From: Methanobacteriota archaeon
GTDB taxonomy: Archaea > Thermoplasmatota > Thermoplasmata > RBG-16-68-12
Direction: 5' to 3'
Length of the DNA stretch: 11,893 nt
Assembly (NCBI GenBank): GCA_005878995.1
Contig: VBME01000028.1
Coordinates: 1-11,893 of the forward strand
Made by a program: the position numbers and the translations under genes. The notes under the pieces are model-generated. The model worked only from the letters and a program-made list of their open reading frames with translations, was not told where the DNA came from and searched no databases. Each line of letters starts with the position of its first letter. The stretch's first letter is position 1. Below, in pieces: positions 1 to 7,771 of this stretch.

Positions 1-109
1 CGAACGCGGCGTGGTCCGGCGGCACGACGATTCGGCGTTTCTCGATCGGGACTCGCCCGAACCGCTGGAACGCGTCGGCGAGGCGATCTTTGCAGACGCC
101 AGGGCACAT
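1..109 (-). CDS. Unidentified protein, N-terminal fragment (runs off the window)
   Basis: An open frame on the minus strand starts at ATG 109-107 and continues past the window edge. It reads MCPGVCKDRLADAFQRFGRV and then IEKRRIVVPPDHAAF, with codon use like the other genes here. The start at 109 is preferred because a TATA-like box centred near 138 lies about 29 nt upstream, the spacing of a leaderless archaeal transcript. The frame also stays open back to an ATG at 145-143, which would add 12 residues (MLNKLPIFETGS), but that start has no visible promoter and would place the TATA box inside the gene. I do not recognise the family: only 36 residues are visible, with a CPGVC motif at the N terminus and a basic segment around residues 24-28. 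It is divergent from the winged-helix gene on its right. Confidence 0.55.
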   Translation of the reverse strand, partial: MCPGVCKDRLADAFQRFGRVPIEKRRIVVPPDHAAF

Positions 110-133
110 CGATCCAGTCTCAAAGATGGGAAG

Positions 134-142
134 CTTATTTAA
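134..142. promoter_or_regulatory. TATA-like box shared by two divergent genes
   Basis: CTTATTTAA is the only strongly AT-rich block in a GC-rich 184-nt divergent gap. Read on the plus strand it predicts a start site near 163-165, giving a short leader carrying the ribosome-binding site at 171-177. Read on the minus strand (TTAAATAAG) it predicts a start near 110-112, right at the ATG at 109, so a leaderless message. Use in both directions is inferred from spacing alone. Confidence 0.55.
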
Positions 143-170
143 CATCGCCCCGAGTTGACCGGCCGCGCAC

Positions 171-177
171 GGGAGGG
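171..177 (+). promoter_or_regulatory. Shine-Dalgarno site fixing the GTG start at 185
   Basis: GGGAGGG lies 7 nt before GTG 185. It supports GTG 185 over an in-frame TTG at 155, which would lie upstream of the predicted transcription start and has no such site before it. Confidence 0.6.
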
Positions 178-184
178 TTCGCGC

Positions 185-406
185 GTGCCCCTCGAAGATG
201 TTTCGGACCGATCCAACAAGGTCTACGACGCCATGAAGTCCGCCGGCATCACCTCGGAGGACAAGATGCGCGACGCGGAGGCGATCACGAAAATGTCGAA
301 GCTCCCGAAGAACTTCGTCCTCACGGCCCTTCAGGAACTGCAAGCGAAAGGGTATGCGAGACGCCGGGCGCGCGAGAAGGCCGCGGGCTACTGGCTCATC
401 AAGTGA
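185..406 (+). CDS. Small winged helix-turn-helix protein, putative DNA-binding regulator
   Basis: This is a 73-residue protein starting at GTG 185. The predicted order is helix 1 (residues 11-21, NKVYDAMKSAG), a short acidic linker, helix 2 (30-40, DAEAITKMSKL), a recognition helix (41-56, PKNFVLTALQELQAKG), and a basic wing (57-73) that ends in GYWLIK. This is the minimal winged-helix fold of small archaeal regulators in which the whole protein is one DNA-binding domain, probably acting as a dimer. There is no ligand domain and no cysteine pair. It ends 10 nt before the stop of the convergent deoxyhypusine synthase gene, so the two transcripts probably overlap at their 3' ends. The fold is a confident guess from sequence pattern; the targets are unknown. 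Confidence 0.8.
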   Translation: MPLEDVSDRSNKVYDAMKSAGITSEDKMRDAEAITKMSKLPKNFVLTALQELQAKGYARRRAREKAAGYWLIK

Positions 407-416
407 CGTGCAACGG

Positions 417-1370
417 TCATCGTCGCGGGCGGCCGAGCGCGGCGGCAATCATCATCGGCAGAATCGCGGTCGCGTCGCTTTCAATGGTCACCTGCTTCGC
501 GGTCTCTTTGACCTTGCCCCACGAGATCCCTTCTCGCAACCGGGCGCCGCTCAAGCTCCCGTCCCACTCCGGGGCCGTCGTGATGTAGACCGCGTAGTCG
601 AGGCCACCGCGGAACTGGTTCCACCAAATCGTGTGGTGCTTCGACACGCCGCCGCCGATCATCAGGGCGCCCGTCTCCTTCGCGGTGAGAGCGAGGTCCG
701 CGAGCTCTGCCTCGTCGCGGAACTGGTCGATCGCGAAGGCCTTGTGGTCCTGCCAGAAAGACCAGAGCTGGTAGCCGACCGCGCCATCGAAGATCGCAGG
801 CACATAGACGGGGATTCGGTTCCTCCACGACCACCACAGGAGGGATTGCCGGCTGCCCGACCGACGACCGAGCTCCCAAAGGAGTTCCTTCGTCGACAGG
901 TTCCGCCGCCCTGACGTCCATAGATCGCGGAGCATGGGTTGGATTTTCTGTTCCAAGATGATGCCGTACGACTCGTTCGGGACGAGCACGTTGCCGAGGC
1001 GATTGATGCCGGCCCGATGGAGCTTCACGTCGTCCATCTCGAATTCGCCTTGGTAGTACGGCCGCCACACCCGCGCGAGGTCGTGATCCGCGGTCCCGCA
1101 CGTCGTGAGGACGACATCCACGAGCTTCCGCTCGACCAGGGTCCGCAGGACGCCGCGGACGCCCGTCGCCATGAGGGCGGCCGGGAACGAGAGGAATGTC
1201 GTGCACGACCGTCGGCGGAAGATCGTCCGAAGGATGTCGACGCCCACCGCGATTTTCTTCGCGGTAAAGCCACCGCCACGGCCCATGGACTCGACAAGTC
1301 TTGCGACCTCGACGGACCGAGCGACCTCGATGTCCTCCACCTTGCGTCGCAGGAGGTCCCGCTTCACCAT
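417..1370 (-). CDS. dys: Deoxyhypusine synthase
   Basis: A 317-residue protein that transfers the aminobutyl group of spermidine to one lysine of translation factor aIF5A, the first step of hypusine formation; it is NAD-dependent and cytoplasmic. The family signature is clear at the C terminus: GGGVSKHH at 239-246 holds the catalytic lysine (K244, matching human K329), followed by GLDYAVYITTAPEWDGSLSG (256-275) and ISWGKV (282-287), all matching conserved blocks of eukaryotic and archaeal enzymes. IPVYVPAIFDG (186-196) matches the substrate-pocket block. The usual TTAGGxEED loop is replaced here by TTCGTADHDL (89-98), so this belongs to a divergent branch and a related activity on another polyamine cannot be excluded. 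The ATG at 1370 is the first in the frame and has a TATA-like box 28 nt upstream, consistent with a leaderless message. The aIF5A gene is not in the window. Confidence 0.93.
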   Translation of the reverse strand: MVKRDLLRRKVEDIEVARSVEVARLVESMGRGGGFTAKKIAVGVDILRTIFRRRSCTTFLSFPAALMATGVRGVLRTLVERKLVDVVLTTCGTADHDLARVWRPYYQGEFEMDDVKLHRAGINRLGNVLVPNESYGIILEQKIQPMLRDLWTSGRRNLSTKELLWELGRRSGSRQSLLWWSWRNRIPVYVPAIFDGAVGYQLWSFWQDHKAFAIDQFRDEAELADLALTAKETGALMIGGGVSKHHTIWWNQFRGGLDYAVYITTAPEWDGSLSGARLREGISWGKVKETAKQVTIESDATAILPMMIAAALGRPRR

Positions 1371-1393
1371 CCGGCGCGGGATTCTGGCGACTT

Positions 1394-1402
1394 GATAAAA
1401 GA
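1394..1402 (-). promoter_or_regulatory. Candidate TATA box of deoxyhypusine synthase
   Basis: Read on the minus strand the block is TCTTTTATC, centred about 28 nt before the ATG at 1370. That is the spacing expected for a leaderless archaeal transcript. It nearly matches the candidate RHS box at 1576-1584 (CTTTTTATC), which suggests both are read by the same basal machinery. Confidence 0.5.
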
Positions 1403-1575
1403 CTATGGAGGCCGCCTCAGCGGTTGAGATGCGCTGTGGGTCCGTGAGCCAAGACCAACGTCCATTCGCTGCTGGCGATCGTCGGTGTCAACGCGGCAGC
1501 GAGCTTGATTGACCCGTTGGTGGAACACAGAACATTCCGACTGAACACTTGTAAACCTGCTGTGTACGTGTCATC

Positions 1576-1584
1576 CTTTTTATC
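1576..1584 (+). promoter_or_regulatory. Candidate TATA box of the RHS gene
   Basis: CTTTTTATC is the only clear TATA-like block between 1411 and the RHS start. It predicts transcription from about 1603-1607, which leaves a leader of about 200 nt before ATG 1808. It would also fit a leaderless start at an in-frame ATG at 1604; see the RHS entry for why that start is disfavoured. Confidence 0.4.
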
Positions 1585-1796
1585 ATGTTTGGTAACGAGT
1601 TGTATGAAGCTGGGAGGGAGTGCGGCGGTCGCCGAGGTGGCGGGATCGGTTGGTCTCCTCGCAAAACCCCTGAGTGCGCTATTGCCGGATCGACCGAGAG
1701 ACGCGCACCGACCGGAACCCAGCCCCAACACTCCGTGGCTTGAGTGCAAGGGCCTCCTTCGGCCGTCGTGCACGTGCGCGAACCAGGGTATCGCCC

Positions 1797-1800
1797 GAGG
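1797..1800 (+). promoter_or_regulatory. Shine-Dalgarno site supporting the RHS start at 1808
   Basis: GAGG lies 7 nt before ATG 1808, and a signal peptide begins directly at that ATG. Together these favour 1808 over the in-frame ATG at 1604. Confidence 0.45.
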
Positions 1801-1807
1801 ATTCGCC

Positions 1808-4800
1808 ATGTTCGCCGCTCTCGTCATGGTCCTTGTCGGGTTCTCTGCGCTCGTAACGGCCGCGCGAGCGGCGACGACGGACACGAAGCCCTTTTCGACG
1901 GGAGTCACGAGCGCAGCCTACTCGCCCAGCTTTGCTGTCGCCTCACTGCCGAAGGGGGGCGTCCTCGCCCAGAGTCTTGGAATGTTTAGGCGCTGGGACG
2001 GAACGCTCCTCCCGTATCAGGCGCTGAACCAGTCATTGGGCAACTGGCCGTACCTCGTGAACGAGACAGGAACCTCGCTGCGCGTAACTCGGTTAGGCCA
2101 GAGCTTCACCCAAACAATTGTCCCCGGGGCGAGCTATTCCTTCGGCGCAAACCGTATCAAGGAGACGATCAAGGTCTCCTCACCGTTTCCCGTGTCGTTC
2201 AGGACGCCTTCACTCAGAGTTGGTCTCTCTGCGTCATACTACGTCTCCATTCGAGGGACGACCGTCACGCTGTCCAGCTCCTCTGGCCCGGAGTGGACGA
2301 GTGCGCCATTCGTCGCGTGGGACTCCGCGAACCCCGCCCACACCTGGACGGACTTGGCGAAGTCCGTCGACTACGCTGGCGACTCGCTTGTCATCGACTT
2401 GGACGCCAGCGCCTTATCCGCTGCGACTTACCCGCTCTACGTTGACCCCACGTGGGTTCTGGTGGCGAACGCCCAGAACGGTTGGCCCGGAACCGTCGAT
2501 AACGTCACCAGCGACTGGGGGGACCGGAACCTTCGCATCGGGCTCCTCGCGGACAACTTCAACGACAACACGAATGACATCTGGACCGTCGTCTCCGGCA
2601 ATAGTTTCTCGCTCTCCGGAGGCGCGGCTCACCTCATGGCGACGCACATTCGCGCGACCGGGACATGGTACAACGTGAGCCTTGAATCGACCCTAAACTT
2701 TGCGTCCTGCGGGGACGCCGATATGGCCTTCCGGTATTCGAGCAGTTCGAATTACTATTATCTGTACGTTAATTTCGCGGCTCAGAAAGTCACCCTGTAC
2801 AAGATCGTCGCCGGCGTGCAGACCGCCCTATCCTCGACTCTTTCCATTCCGATGTCGGCCCAGACGACATATGATGTGAAAGTCCTTGGACGGACCAACT
2901 ACTTCGAGATCTGGTGGCAGGGCCTGCTGAAATGGAGCGGGACTGACGCGTCACCTCCCGCCAATCCGATTAAAGGGAGCATCGAGTTCTCCGAGGTCGC
3001 AAGCGGCTGCAGCCTGACCCTGGATAACGTGCGACTCCGAGACCCAAATCGCACGTCGGGCAACTACACCTCGATCAAGCGAGGGGCATCGAGCGGCAAC
3101 GTCGCCACCCAGCTGAGGTTCCTGGGCACTGCGGATGCGTACGACGCGACGGACCTCTGGATCAACTCATCGTCAGACAACAACACGTGGGGCGGGTGGC
3201 ATCTGGTAAAGACGATGGCGGCCCCGGGCCTCTACTACCCGATACCAGACATCGACCACAAACGATACTACCAGGTCCGCGCCGTTTTGCGGACCGGGGT
3301 TGACGGGACCCCTTCGGTCCAGGAGATCGACGTCTCCGAGAACCCTCCGCCGACCGGCATCGCCGCGACGACCAACACGGGCCACGAACCATGGTATCTC
3401 TACGTCGGTGGTGACGTTAACGCCGTCTCCGGAGACCTTGTGCTCTCCTCCACTGACCTGACCATCAAGGCGAAAGGGTACCCGATCTGGATTGTTCGGA
3501 CCTACAACTCCGTCCTCGCGGGAACCGCCGGACCGTTCGGCCTCGGGACGATGGACGCGTTTCACGCTAGGCTCGCCTTCCCGACCGGGGGTAACGTAAG
3601 CCTCACGGCCGGGGACGGGGCGGCCTACACATTCGTCACGATGGGCGGCAACGCCTACAGCCCGCCCGTGGGACTCCACGACAATTTGGTGAAGAACGGG
3701 GACGGAACGTACACGGTGTGGCAGCCCGACGGGTCCCGGATGAACTTCGACACGACGGGAAGGGTCACGACGATCGTCAACCGAAACGGGAACCATCTCA
3801 CGCTCACCTACACGGGCGGGAACCCGACGCAGGTCGCCGATGATTCCGGCCTCTCTCTCAGCCTGACCTACGACGCCGGCAACCGGGTCAAGACCGTCAC
3901 GGACCCGATGGGCCGGAAGGTCACCTACACGTACGACGGCTCCGGGCGCCTCATCCAGATCACGGACCCGATGGGCTTCACGGAAAACAATTCCTATGAT
4001 GCCTCGAACCGGCTCCTCCAGCGAGTCGACCCCGCCGGTCACGTGGACCGGTTCGTCTACGACGCCGGCGGGCGCGTCAACGAGACGTGGATCGGCGAAT
4101 GGAACTTCGTGTCCGGCAGCGTCCGATGGCAGGTGCGGCAGTACCGGATCGTGTACGTCAGCGGCACCCAAACGACCGCGACGAACGCGGCGGGGGCCGT
4201 AACGACGGGCACGTTCAACAGCCAAGGCAACCCTACGAGCGTCATCGGCCCCCCCGTGGGATGCGCCCTATGCCGCGGAGGGAACTCGACAACGTACACA
4301 TGGGACGGCGAATTCAACGCCCTGACCGTCGCCGATGGCCGAGGCGATACGACCTCGCGGTCCTACGACTGGATGGGGAACGTTCTATCCACCCGGGATC
4401 CCGAAGGGAACACAAGCGTCCAGACGTTTACGAATGCCCAGAACACGACCGCGTTCATCGCACTGTTAGCGAGCACGACGAACCCGAGGGGCTACACGAC
4501 GCGGTACACCTACACCGCGAACGGGAACCTGTACGCCACCATGCGGTCCGGTGGCAACACCTCCTACCGATTCTATGACGCTGCCGGCTCCCTCACTCGC
4601 TTCCAAGACTTCCGCGGGAACTCCGTGACGTACGGGTACGACGCCCATGAGTTCCTTGTGAACTCGACGGACGTTGGCGGGAACAAGACCCTGTATCAGA
4701 ATGATGCAATCGGCCGGATGTGGAACGCCACGACGCCCGGAGGGAACACGACGCGCCAAGTGTACGATCCCGACGGACGCGTCACGTCCGTCGCGGATCC

Positions 4801-7771
4801 GCTCGGGAACACGATAACCTCGACGTACGATAAGCGCGGGGACCTCCTGACCCGGAAGGACGCGAACCTCCTCATCACCCAGTACACGTACAACCTGACA
4901 CTCGGAGGCGTCCAGCAGGTCGTCGACACGGGCGGCAACATCACCAAGTCCGTCTATGACGACCTGGGCGAGCGGATCCAATCGATCGACGCGAACGGAC
5001 ATGTGACGAAGTACGGCTTCGACAATTTCGGTCGCTTGATCAACACGACGACCCCACTGGGCCACGTGACCCGGTTCGTGTACGACGCGGCCGGCAATGA
5101 TGTCGTCGAAATCAAGGCCAACGGCACGCGGATCAACTACACGTACGACGCGTCCAACCGCCTCATCAAGACTACCTATCCGAACGGCCAAGCCGTCAGC
5201 GTCACGTACGACAAGAACGGGAACGTCGTCGAGAAGAAAGGGCTCGAGCTCGACGAGATCTTCGCGTACGACGCCCTCGATCGGGTCATGCAGACGAAAC
5301 AGATTTTCCTCGACGCGTCGCTGACCCTGTACCATAACTACACGTACGATGCGAACGGCAACCGGCTCACTATGGATGGGTCCGGTGGAGGGACTTACGT
5401 CTGGGACAAGAACAACCATATCGCCAGCCAGACCGACGCCGTGGGAAGCCGATGGACGTTCGTCTATGGGAAGGACGGGCGGTTGCTCAAGGAAATCTAC
5501 CCGAACGGCGGCTACGTGACGTACGCCTACGACGCCGTCGGCCGGACGACCAAGATGCTCACCTACCAAGTCGGTGGCAGCCTCTTCGAGTCGGCGACCT
5601 ACACGTACGACAAAGTCGGGAACCGCCTAACCGACACGGACTTCGGGACGTCCCAACAGACCGCCTGGAGCCAGACGGGTTGCTGCACGATCGACACGTC
5701 CGGGCTCACGGTGTCGGGGCTCAGTCCGTCGCCCCAGAGTGTCACCGTGTACGTCGCGCCGACCCTGATTCTCGACGCGACGCAGTTCACTCCGCCGTGT
5801 CCCTCCGCGACGGTCACCTGGTACTACATCCTCAATGGCGTAAAGACGCAAATCGCGACCGGGGGCGTATTAGCCGGCGATACCCACGCGTGCTACAAGA
5901 AGGTCACTCCCGCCAAGAGCGCGACGGTGTCGCTGAAGAACGGGGATGTCCTGCAAGGCGAGGTGACCTACGAGAACGATACGATCGTCGCGACGACGCC
6001 GACCGCCCTGACGACCTGGTTCGAGTCGTCCCAAGCCGCGACGACGTATACCTACGACCGGAACTACCGGCTCGGCAGCGTGACCTACTCGCCCGGGACG
6101 ACAGGCGCGTACGCGTACGACGCCGTCGGCAACCGACTCACGTACGCGTCCGGCGGCAGCCCGATCAGTTCGTCGTACAACGCGGACAACGAGCTCACGT
6201 CTTCGTCGGACGGGACCACGTACACGTACGATGCGAACGGGAACCTCATCTCCCGGACGGCGGGTTCGACAACCACGAACTACTCGTACGACTACGCAAA
6301 CGACCTCGCGCCCATCTCGACCACGATGCTGATCTCAAGCTCCTGCAGCGGATGCGCCACGACGGCGAACGTCACGTTGCCGACGCTCCTGCCCTCGCCG
6401 CAGAGCAAGACGGTCGCGGTCGGCGCATCCGGGACCCTGGAGGACGACATCGACTACCCGAATTGTCCGACGGTCACCGTCACGTGGTACTACATCCTCA
6501 ACGGATTGCAGCATCAGGTCGGATCAAACACGTTCACGCTCAAAGCGAAGCTCGGCGTTTGTGTGACCGGCTTCTCAGGCACGTACCCGAGCGCCTCCCC
6601 GGTCGCCTTGTACACCGGCAATCGACTCGCCGGAGCGATCGTCATGGATCCCGGCGCTTCCTCGGCCTACGTCGCCCAATCGAGCACTTCCGTGAACGCG
6701 GGGACCTTCAAGGTCGCACCGTATGTCGTCATGCAATACGGGCCCGACGGTCTCCGTTCGAGCGAACTCGTGAACCAGGGCTCCGTGACGCAGCACTTCG
6801 GATACGACCTCCTTGGCATGGGCGGCCTCCCGCAGGAGGTCGCCGACTACAGCGGCACTTCGCTCACTACGTCGTACTTCTACGGCGTCGGCTCGGATCG
6901 ACCCCTGGACGTCATCCAGGGCGGTACGTCGTACTACTACCACCGGGACGACCTCGGCAGCACGACGACGATCACGGATAGCTCGGGAAACGTCGCCGCG
7001 TCGTACCGGTACGACGCGTACGGGAACTTGCAGCAATCGGCCGACACGATCGGCAATCCGCTCCGGTACACCGGGGCGCCGTTCGATTCGACGACGGGCC
7101 TGACCTACGACCGCGCGCGCTTCTACGATCCCGCCACGGGCCGCTTCCTCACCCCGGACCCGCTGGGCGGTGGCTACGCCTACGCGGGCGACAATCCGGT
7201 GAACCGGGTCGATCCGAGCGGCCGGGCGGCGCTCAACAGTCACCTAATCGAGGGCGGGGACGGAGGACAGGGCTGCACTATGACGCTGTACCTCGCGGAC
7301 CGCTGCGCCAGCATTTGGGCCAGCATAGGGGGCGGCGGGAGAGGCATCGGTGGCGGGGGCCCCGGGTACTCGAGTCAGGGGTTCAGTTGGAATCGCTGCA
7401 GCGTGCCAATTGCCTTGTTCCTCGTCGGCATCCTGTTAGGGGCAATGGGACTGGACCTGGACCTCTTTCCCGAAGGCACGGTTGCGCTCGCTAGGGTCCT
7501 TGCAACGGCGGACTCCTTCATTGTCGACGCCATGGGGATTTTGAACAACCCGGGTGACCCTGGCTCTTGGATTACCGCTTTGTTTGATATGGGCTGGTGG
7601 CTCTGGTGGCACGCTCTGGTACCTTTGCTTGCCTGGTGGGTGCTAGGGCTCGCGAGCTTCGAAGTCGCGCTCCATTTCACCCCTCCGGGCATCGCTATTA
7701 CCCTTCTTGGCCTAGCGCTGGGTGCTGTCCTGGGTTTTGTCGATCTCGCTACTCAAGGTTGCTGGCCATGA
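1808..7771 (+). CDS. Large secreted RHS/YD-repeat protein with hydrophobic C-terminal tail
   Basis: A 1987-residue exported protein. Residues 1-21 form a signal peptide (hydrophobic core, AARA cleavage site, but no basic residue before the core). An N-terminal domain ends in YPLYVDPTW near 215. A jelly-roll (LamG-like) domain spans about 245-412, then a beta-rich linker. A DUF6531-like block begins at VNAVSGDL (537) and runs to VRTYNS. YD repeats (xxYDxxGRxxxxxxxxG type) fill about 620-1770 and in known relatives coil into a hollow shell. Two related cysteine-containing inserts break them at 1292-1408 and 1513-1637. The RHS core follows: GRFLTPDPLG with R1779 and D1784, then YAYAGDNPVNRVDPSG with D1802, the pair of DPxG motifs linked to self-cleavage in characterised RHS proteins. 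The tail (1803-1987) is hydrophobic with about three to four membrane segments. No toxin enzyme motif is visible. The start is chosen by signal peptide and ribosome-binding site. A toxin role is inferred; a surface or adhesion protein is the alternative. Confidence 0.9.
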   Translation: MFAALVMVLVGFSALVTAARAATTDTKPFSTGVTSAAYSPSFAVASLPKGGVLAQSLGMFRRWDGTLLPYQALNQSLGNWPYLVNETGTSLRVTRLGQSFTQTIVPGASYSFGANRIKETIKVSSPFPVSFRTPSLRVGLSASYYVSIRGTTVTLSSSSGPEWTSAPFVAWDSANPAHTWTDLAKSVDYAGDSLVIDLDASALSAATYPLYVDPTWVLVANAQNGWPGTVDNVTSDWGDRNLRIGLLADNFNDNTNDIWTVVSGNSFSLSGGAAHLMATHIRATGTWYNVSLESTLNFASCGDADMAFRYSSSSNYYYLYVNFAAQKVTLYKIVAGVQTALSSTLSIPMSAQTTYDVKVLGRTNYFEIWWQGLLKWSGTDASPPANPIKGSIEFSEVASGCSLTLDNVRLRDPNRTSGNYTSIKRGASSGNVATQLRFLGTADAYDATDLWINSSSDNNTWGGWHLVKTMAAPGLYYPIPDIDHKRYYQVRAVLRTGVDGTPSVQEIDVSENPPPTGIAATTNTGHEPWYLYVGGDVNAVSGDLVLSSTDLTIKAKGYPIWIVRTYNSVLAGTAGPFGLGTMDAFHARLAFPTGGNVSLTAGDGAAYTFVTMGGNAYSPPVGLHDNLVKNGDGTYTVWQPDGSRMNFDTTGRVTTIVNRNGNHLTLTYTGGNPTQVADDSGLSLSLTYDAGNRVKTVTDPMGRKVTYTYDGSGRLIQITDPMGFTENNSYDASNRLLQRVDPAGHVDRFVYDAGGRVNETWIGEWNFVSGSVRWQVRQYRIVYVSGTQTTATNAAGAVTTGTFNSQGNPTSVIGPPVGCALCRGGNSTTYTWDGEFNALTVADGRGDTTSRSYDWMGNVLSTRDPEGNTSVQTFTNAQNTTAFIALLASTTNPRGYTTRYTYTANGNLYATMRSGGNTSYRFYDAAGSLTRFQDFRGNSVTYGYDAHEFLVNSTDVGGNKTLYQNDAIGRMWNATTPGGNTTRQVYDPDGRVTSVADPLGNTITSTYDKRGDLLTRKDANLLITQYTYNLTLGGVQQVVDTGGNITKSVYDDLGERIQSIDANGHVTKYGFDNFGRLINTTTPLGHVTRFVYDAAGNDVVEIKANGTRINYTYDASNRLIKTTYPNGQAVSVTYDKNGNVVEKKGLELDEIFAYDALDRVMQTKQIFLDASLTLYHNYTYDANGNRLTMDGSGGGTYVWDKNNHIASQTDAVGSRWTFVYGKDGRLLKEIYPNGGYVTYAYDAVGRTTKMLTYQVGGSLFESATYTYDKVGNRLTDTDFGTSQQTAWSQTGCCTIDTSGLTVSGLSPSPQSVTVYVAPTLILDATQFTPPCPSATVTWYYILNGVKTQIATGGVLAGDTHACYKKVTPAKSATVSLKNGDVLQGEVTYENDTIVATTPTALTTWFESSQAATTYTYDRNYRLGSVTYSPGTTGAYAYDAVGNRLTYASGGSPISSSYNADNELTSSSDGTTYTYDANGNLISRTAGSTTTNYSYDYANDLAPISTTMLISSSCSGCATTANVTLPTLLPSPQSKTVAVGASGTLEDDIDYPNCPTVTVTWYYILNGLQHQVGSNTFTLKAKLGVCVTGFSGTYPSASPVALYTGNRLAGAIVMDPGASSAYVAQSSTSVNAGTFKVAPYVVMQYGPDGLRSSELVNQGSVTQHFGYDLLGMGGLPQEVADYSGTSLTTSYFYGVGSDRPLDVIQGGTSYYYHRDDLGSTTTITDSSGNVAASYRYDAYGNLQQSADTIGNPLRYTGAPFDSTTGLTYDRARFYDPATGRFLTPDPLGGGYAYAGDNPVNRVDPSGRAALNSHLIEGGDGGQGCTMTLYLADRCASIWASIGGGGRGIGGGGPGYSSQGFSWNRCSVPIALFLVGILLGAMGLDLDLFPEGTVALARVLATADSFIVDAMGILNNPGDPGSWITALFDMGWWLWWHALVPLLAWWVLGLASFEVALHFTPPGIAITLLGLALGAVLGFVDLATQGCWP
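5681..6035 (+). repeat. Insert 1 of a duplicated domain inside the RHS shell
   Basis: This encodes residues 1292-1408 of the RHS protein and interrupts the YD repeats. It starts with CC, contains LSPSPQSVTVYV, then CPSATVTWYYILNGV (WYYILNG begins at 5819) and a later cysteine in THACYKK. It shares its layout with insert 2 (6344-6721). The seven codons of WYYILNG match insert 2 at 19 of 21 bases, so the two probably come from a duplication. The fold looks like a beta sandwich but I do not recognise the family. Confidence 0.65.
6344..6721 (+). repeat. Insert 2 of a duplicated domain inside the RHS shell
   Basis: This encodes about residues 1513-1638 of the RHS protein. It starts with CSGC, contains LLPSPQSKTVAV, then NCPTVTVTWYYILNGL (WYYILNG begins at 6485) and a later cysteine in LGVCVTG. 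The order and spacing of these blocks match insert 1. About 100 residues of ordinary YD repeats separate the two copies. Confidence 0.65.

Larger units (their letters stand above)
1371..1807. other. Non-coding stretch between divergent dys and RHS genes
   Basis: These 437 nt hold the dys promoter at the left, a locally AT-richer block around 1520-1600 with a candidate RHS promoter, and then a GC-rich stretch up to the RHS start. The RHS frame stays open back to 1505 and a minus-strand frame is open across 1417-1908, but neither shows protein-like sequence here: both are rich in Arg, Pro and Ser and have no recognisable domain. I see no RNA gene, no direct repeat pair and no insertion-sequence end in it. 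Confidence 0.6.

Noticed and set aside
1632..1765. A stretch beginning GCCGAGGTGGCGGGATCGG looks like the 5' half of a tRNA, and CTTCGGC near 1757-1763 could close an acceptor stem.
   Set aside because: No T arm with a GGTTCGAAT-like loop lies next to the 3' arm, no anticodon stem forms at the right place, and the length is too great without assuming an intron.
1417..1908. Open frame of 163 codons on the minus strand across the dys-RHS gap.
   Set aside because: It overlaps the RHS signal peptide antisense, has no promoter or ribosome-binding site, and has no protein-like pattern. Long chance frames are expected at this GC content.
4466..5569. Long minus-strand frame (367 codons) and several others antisense to the RHS gene.
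   Set aside because: The repeated YD codons (TACGAC and similar) read as Val/Arg-rich repeats on the opposite strand; these are shadows of the RHS repeats.
3800..5670. Tandem DNA repeat array suggested by recurring ACGTACGAC-type strings.
   Set aside because: These recur because every YD repeat encodes Thr-Tyr-Asp with the same favoured codons. Flanking bases differ, so this is protein-level repetition and not a recent DNA array.
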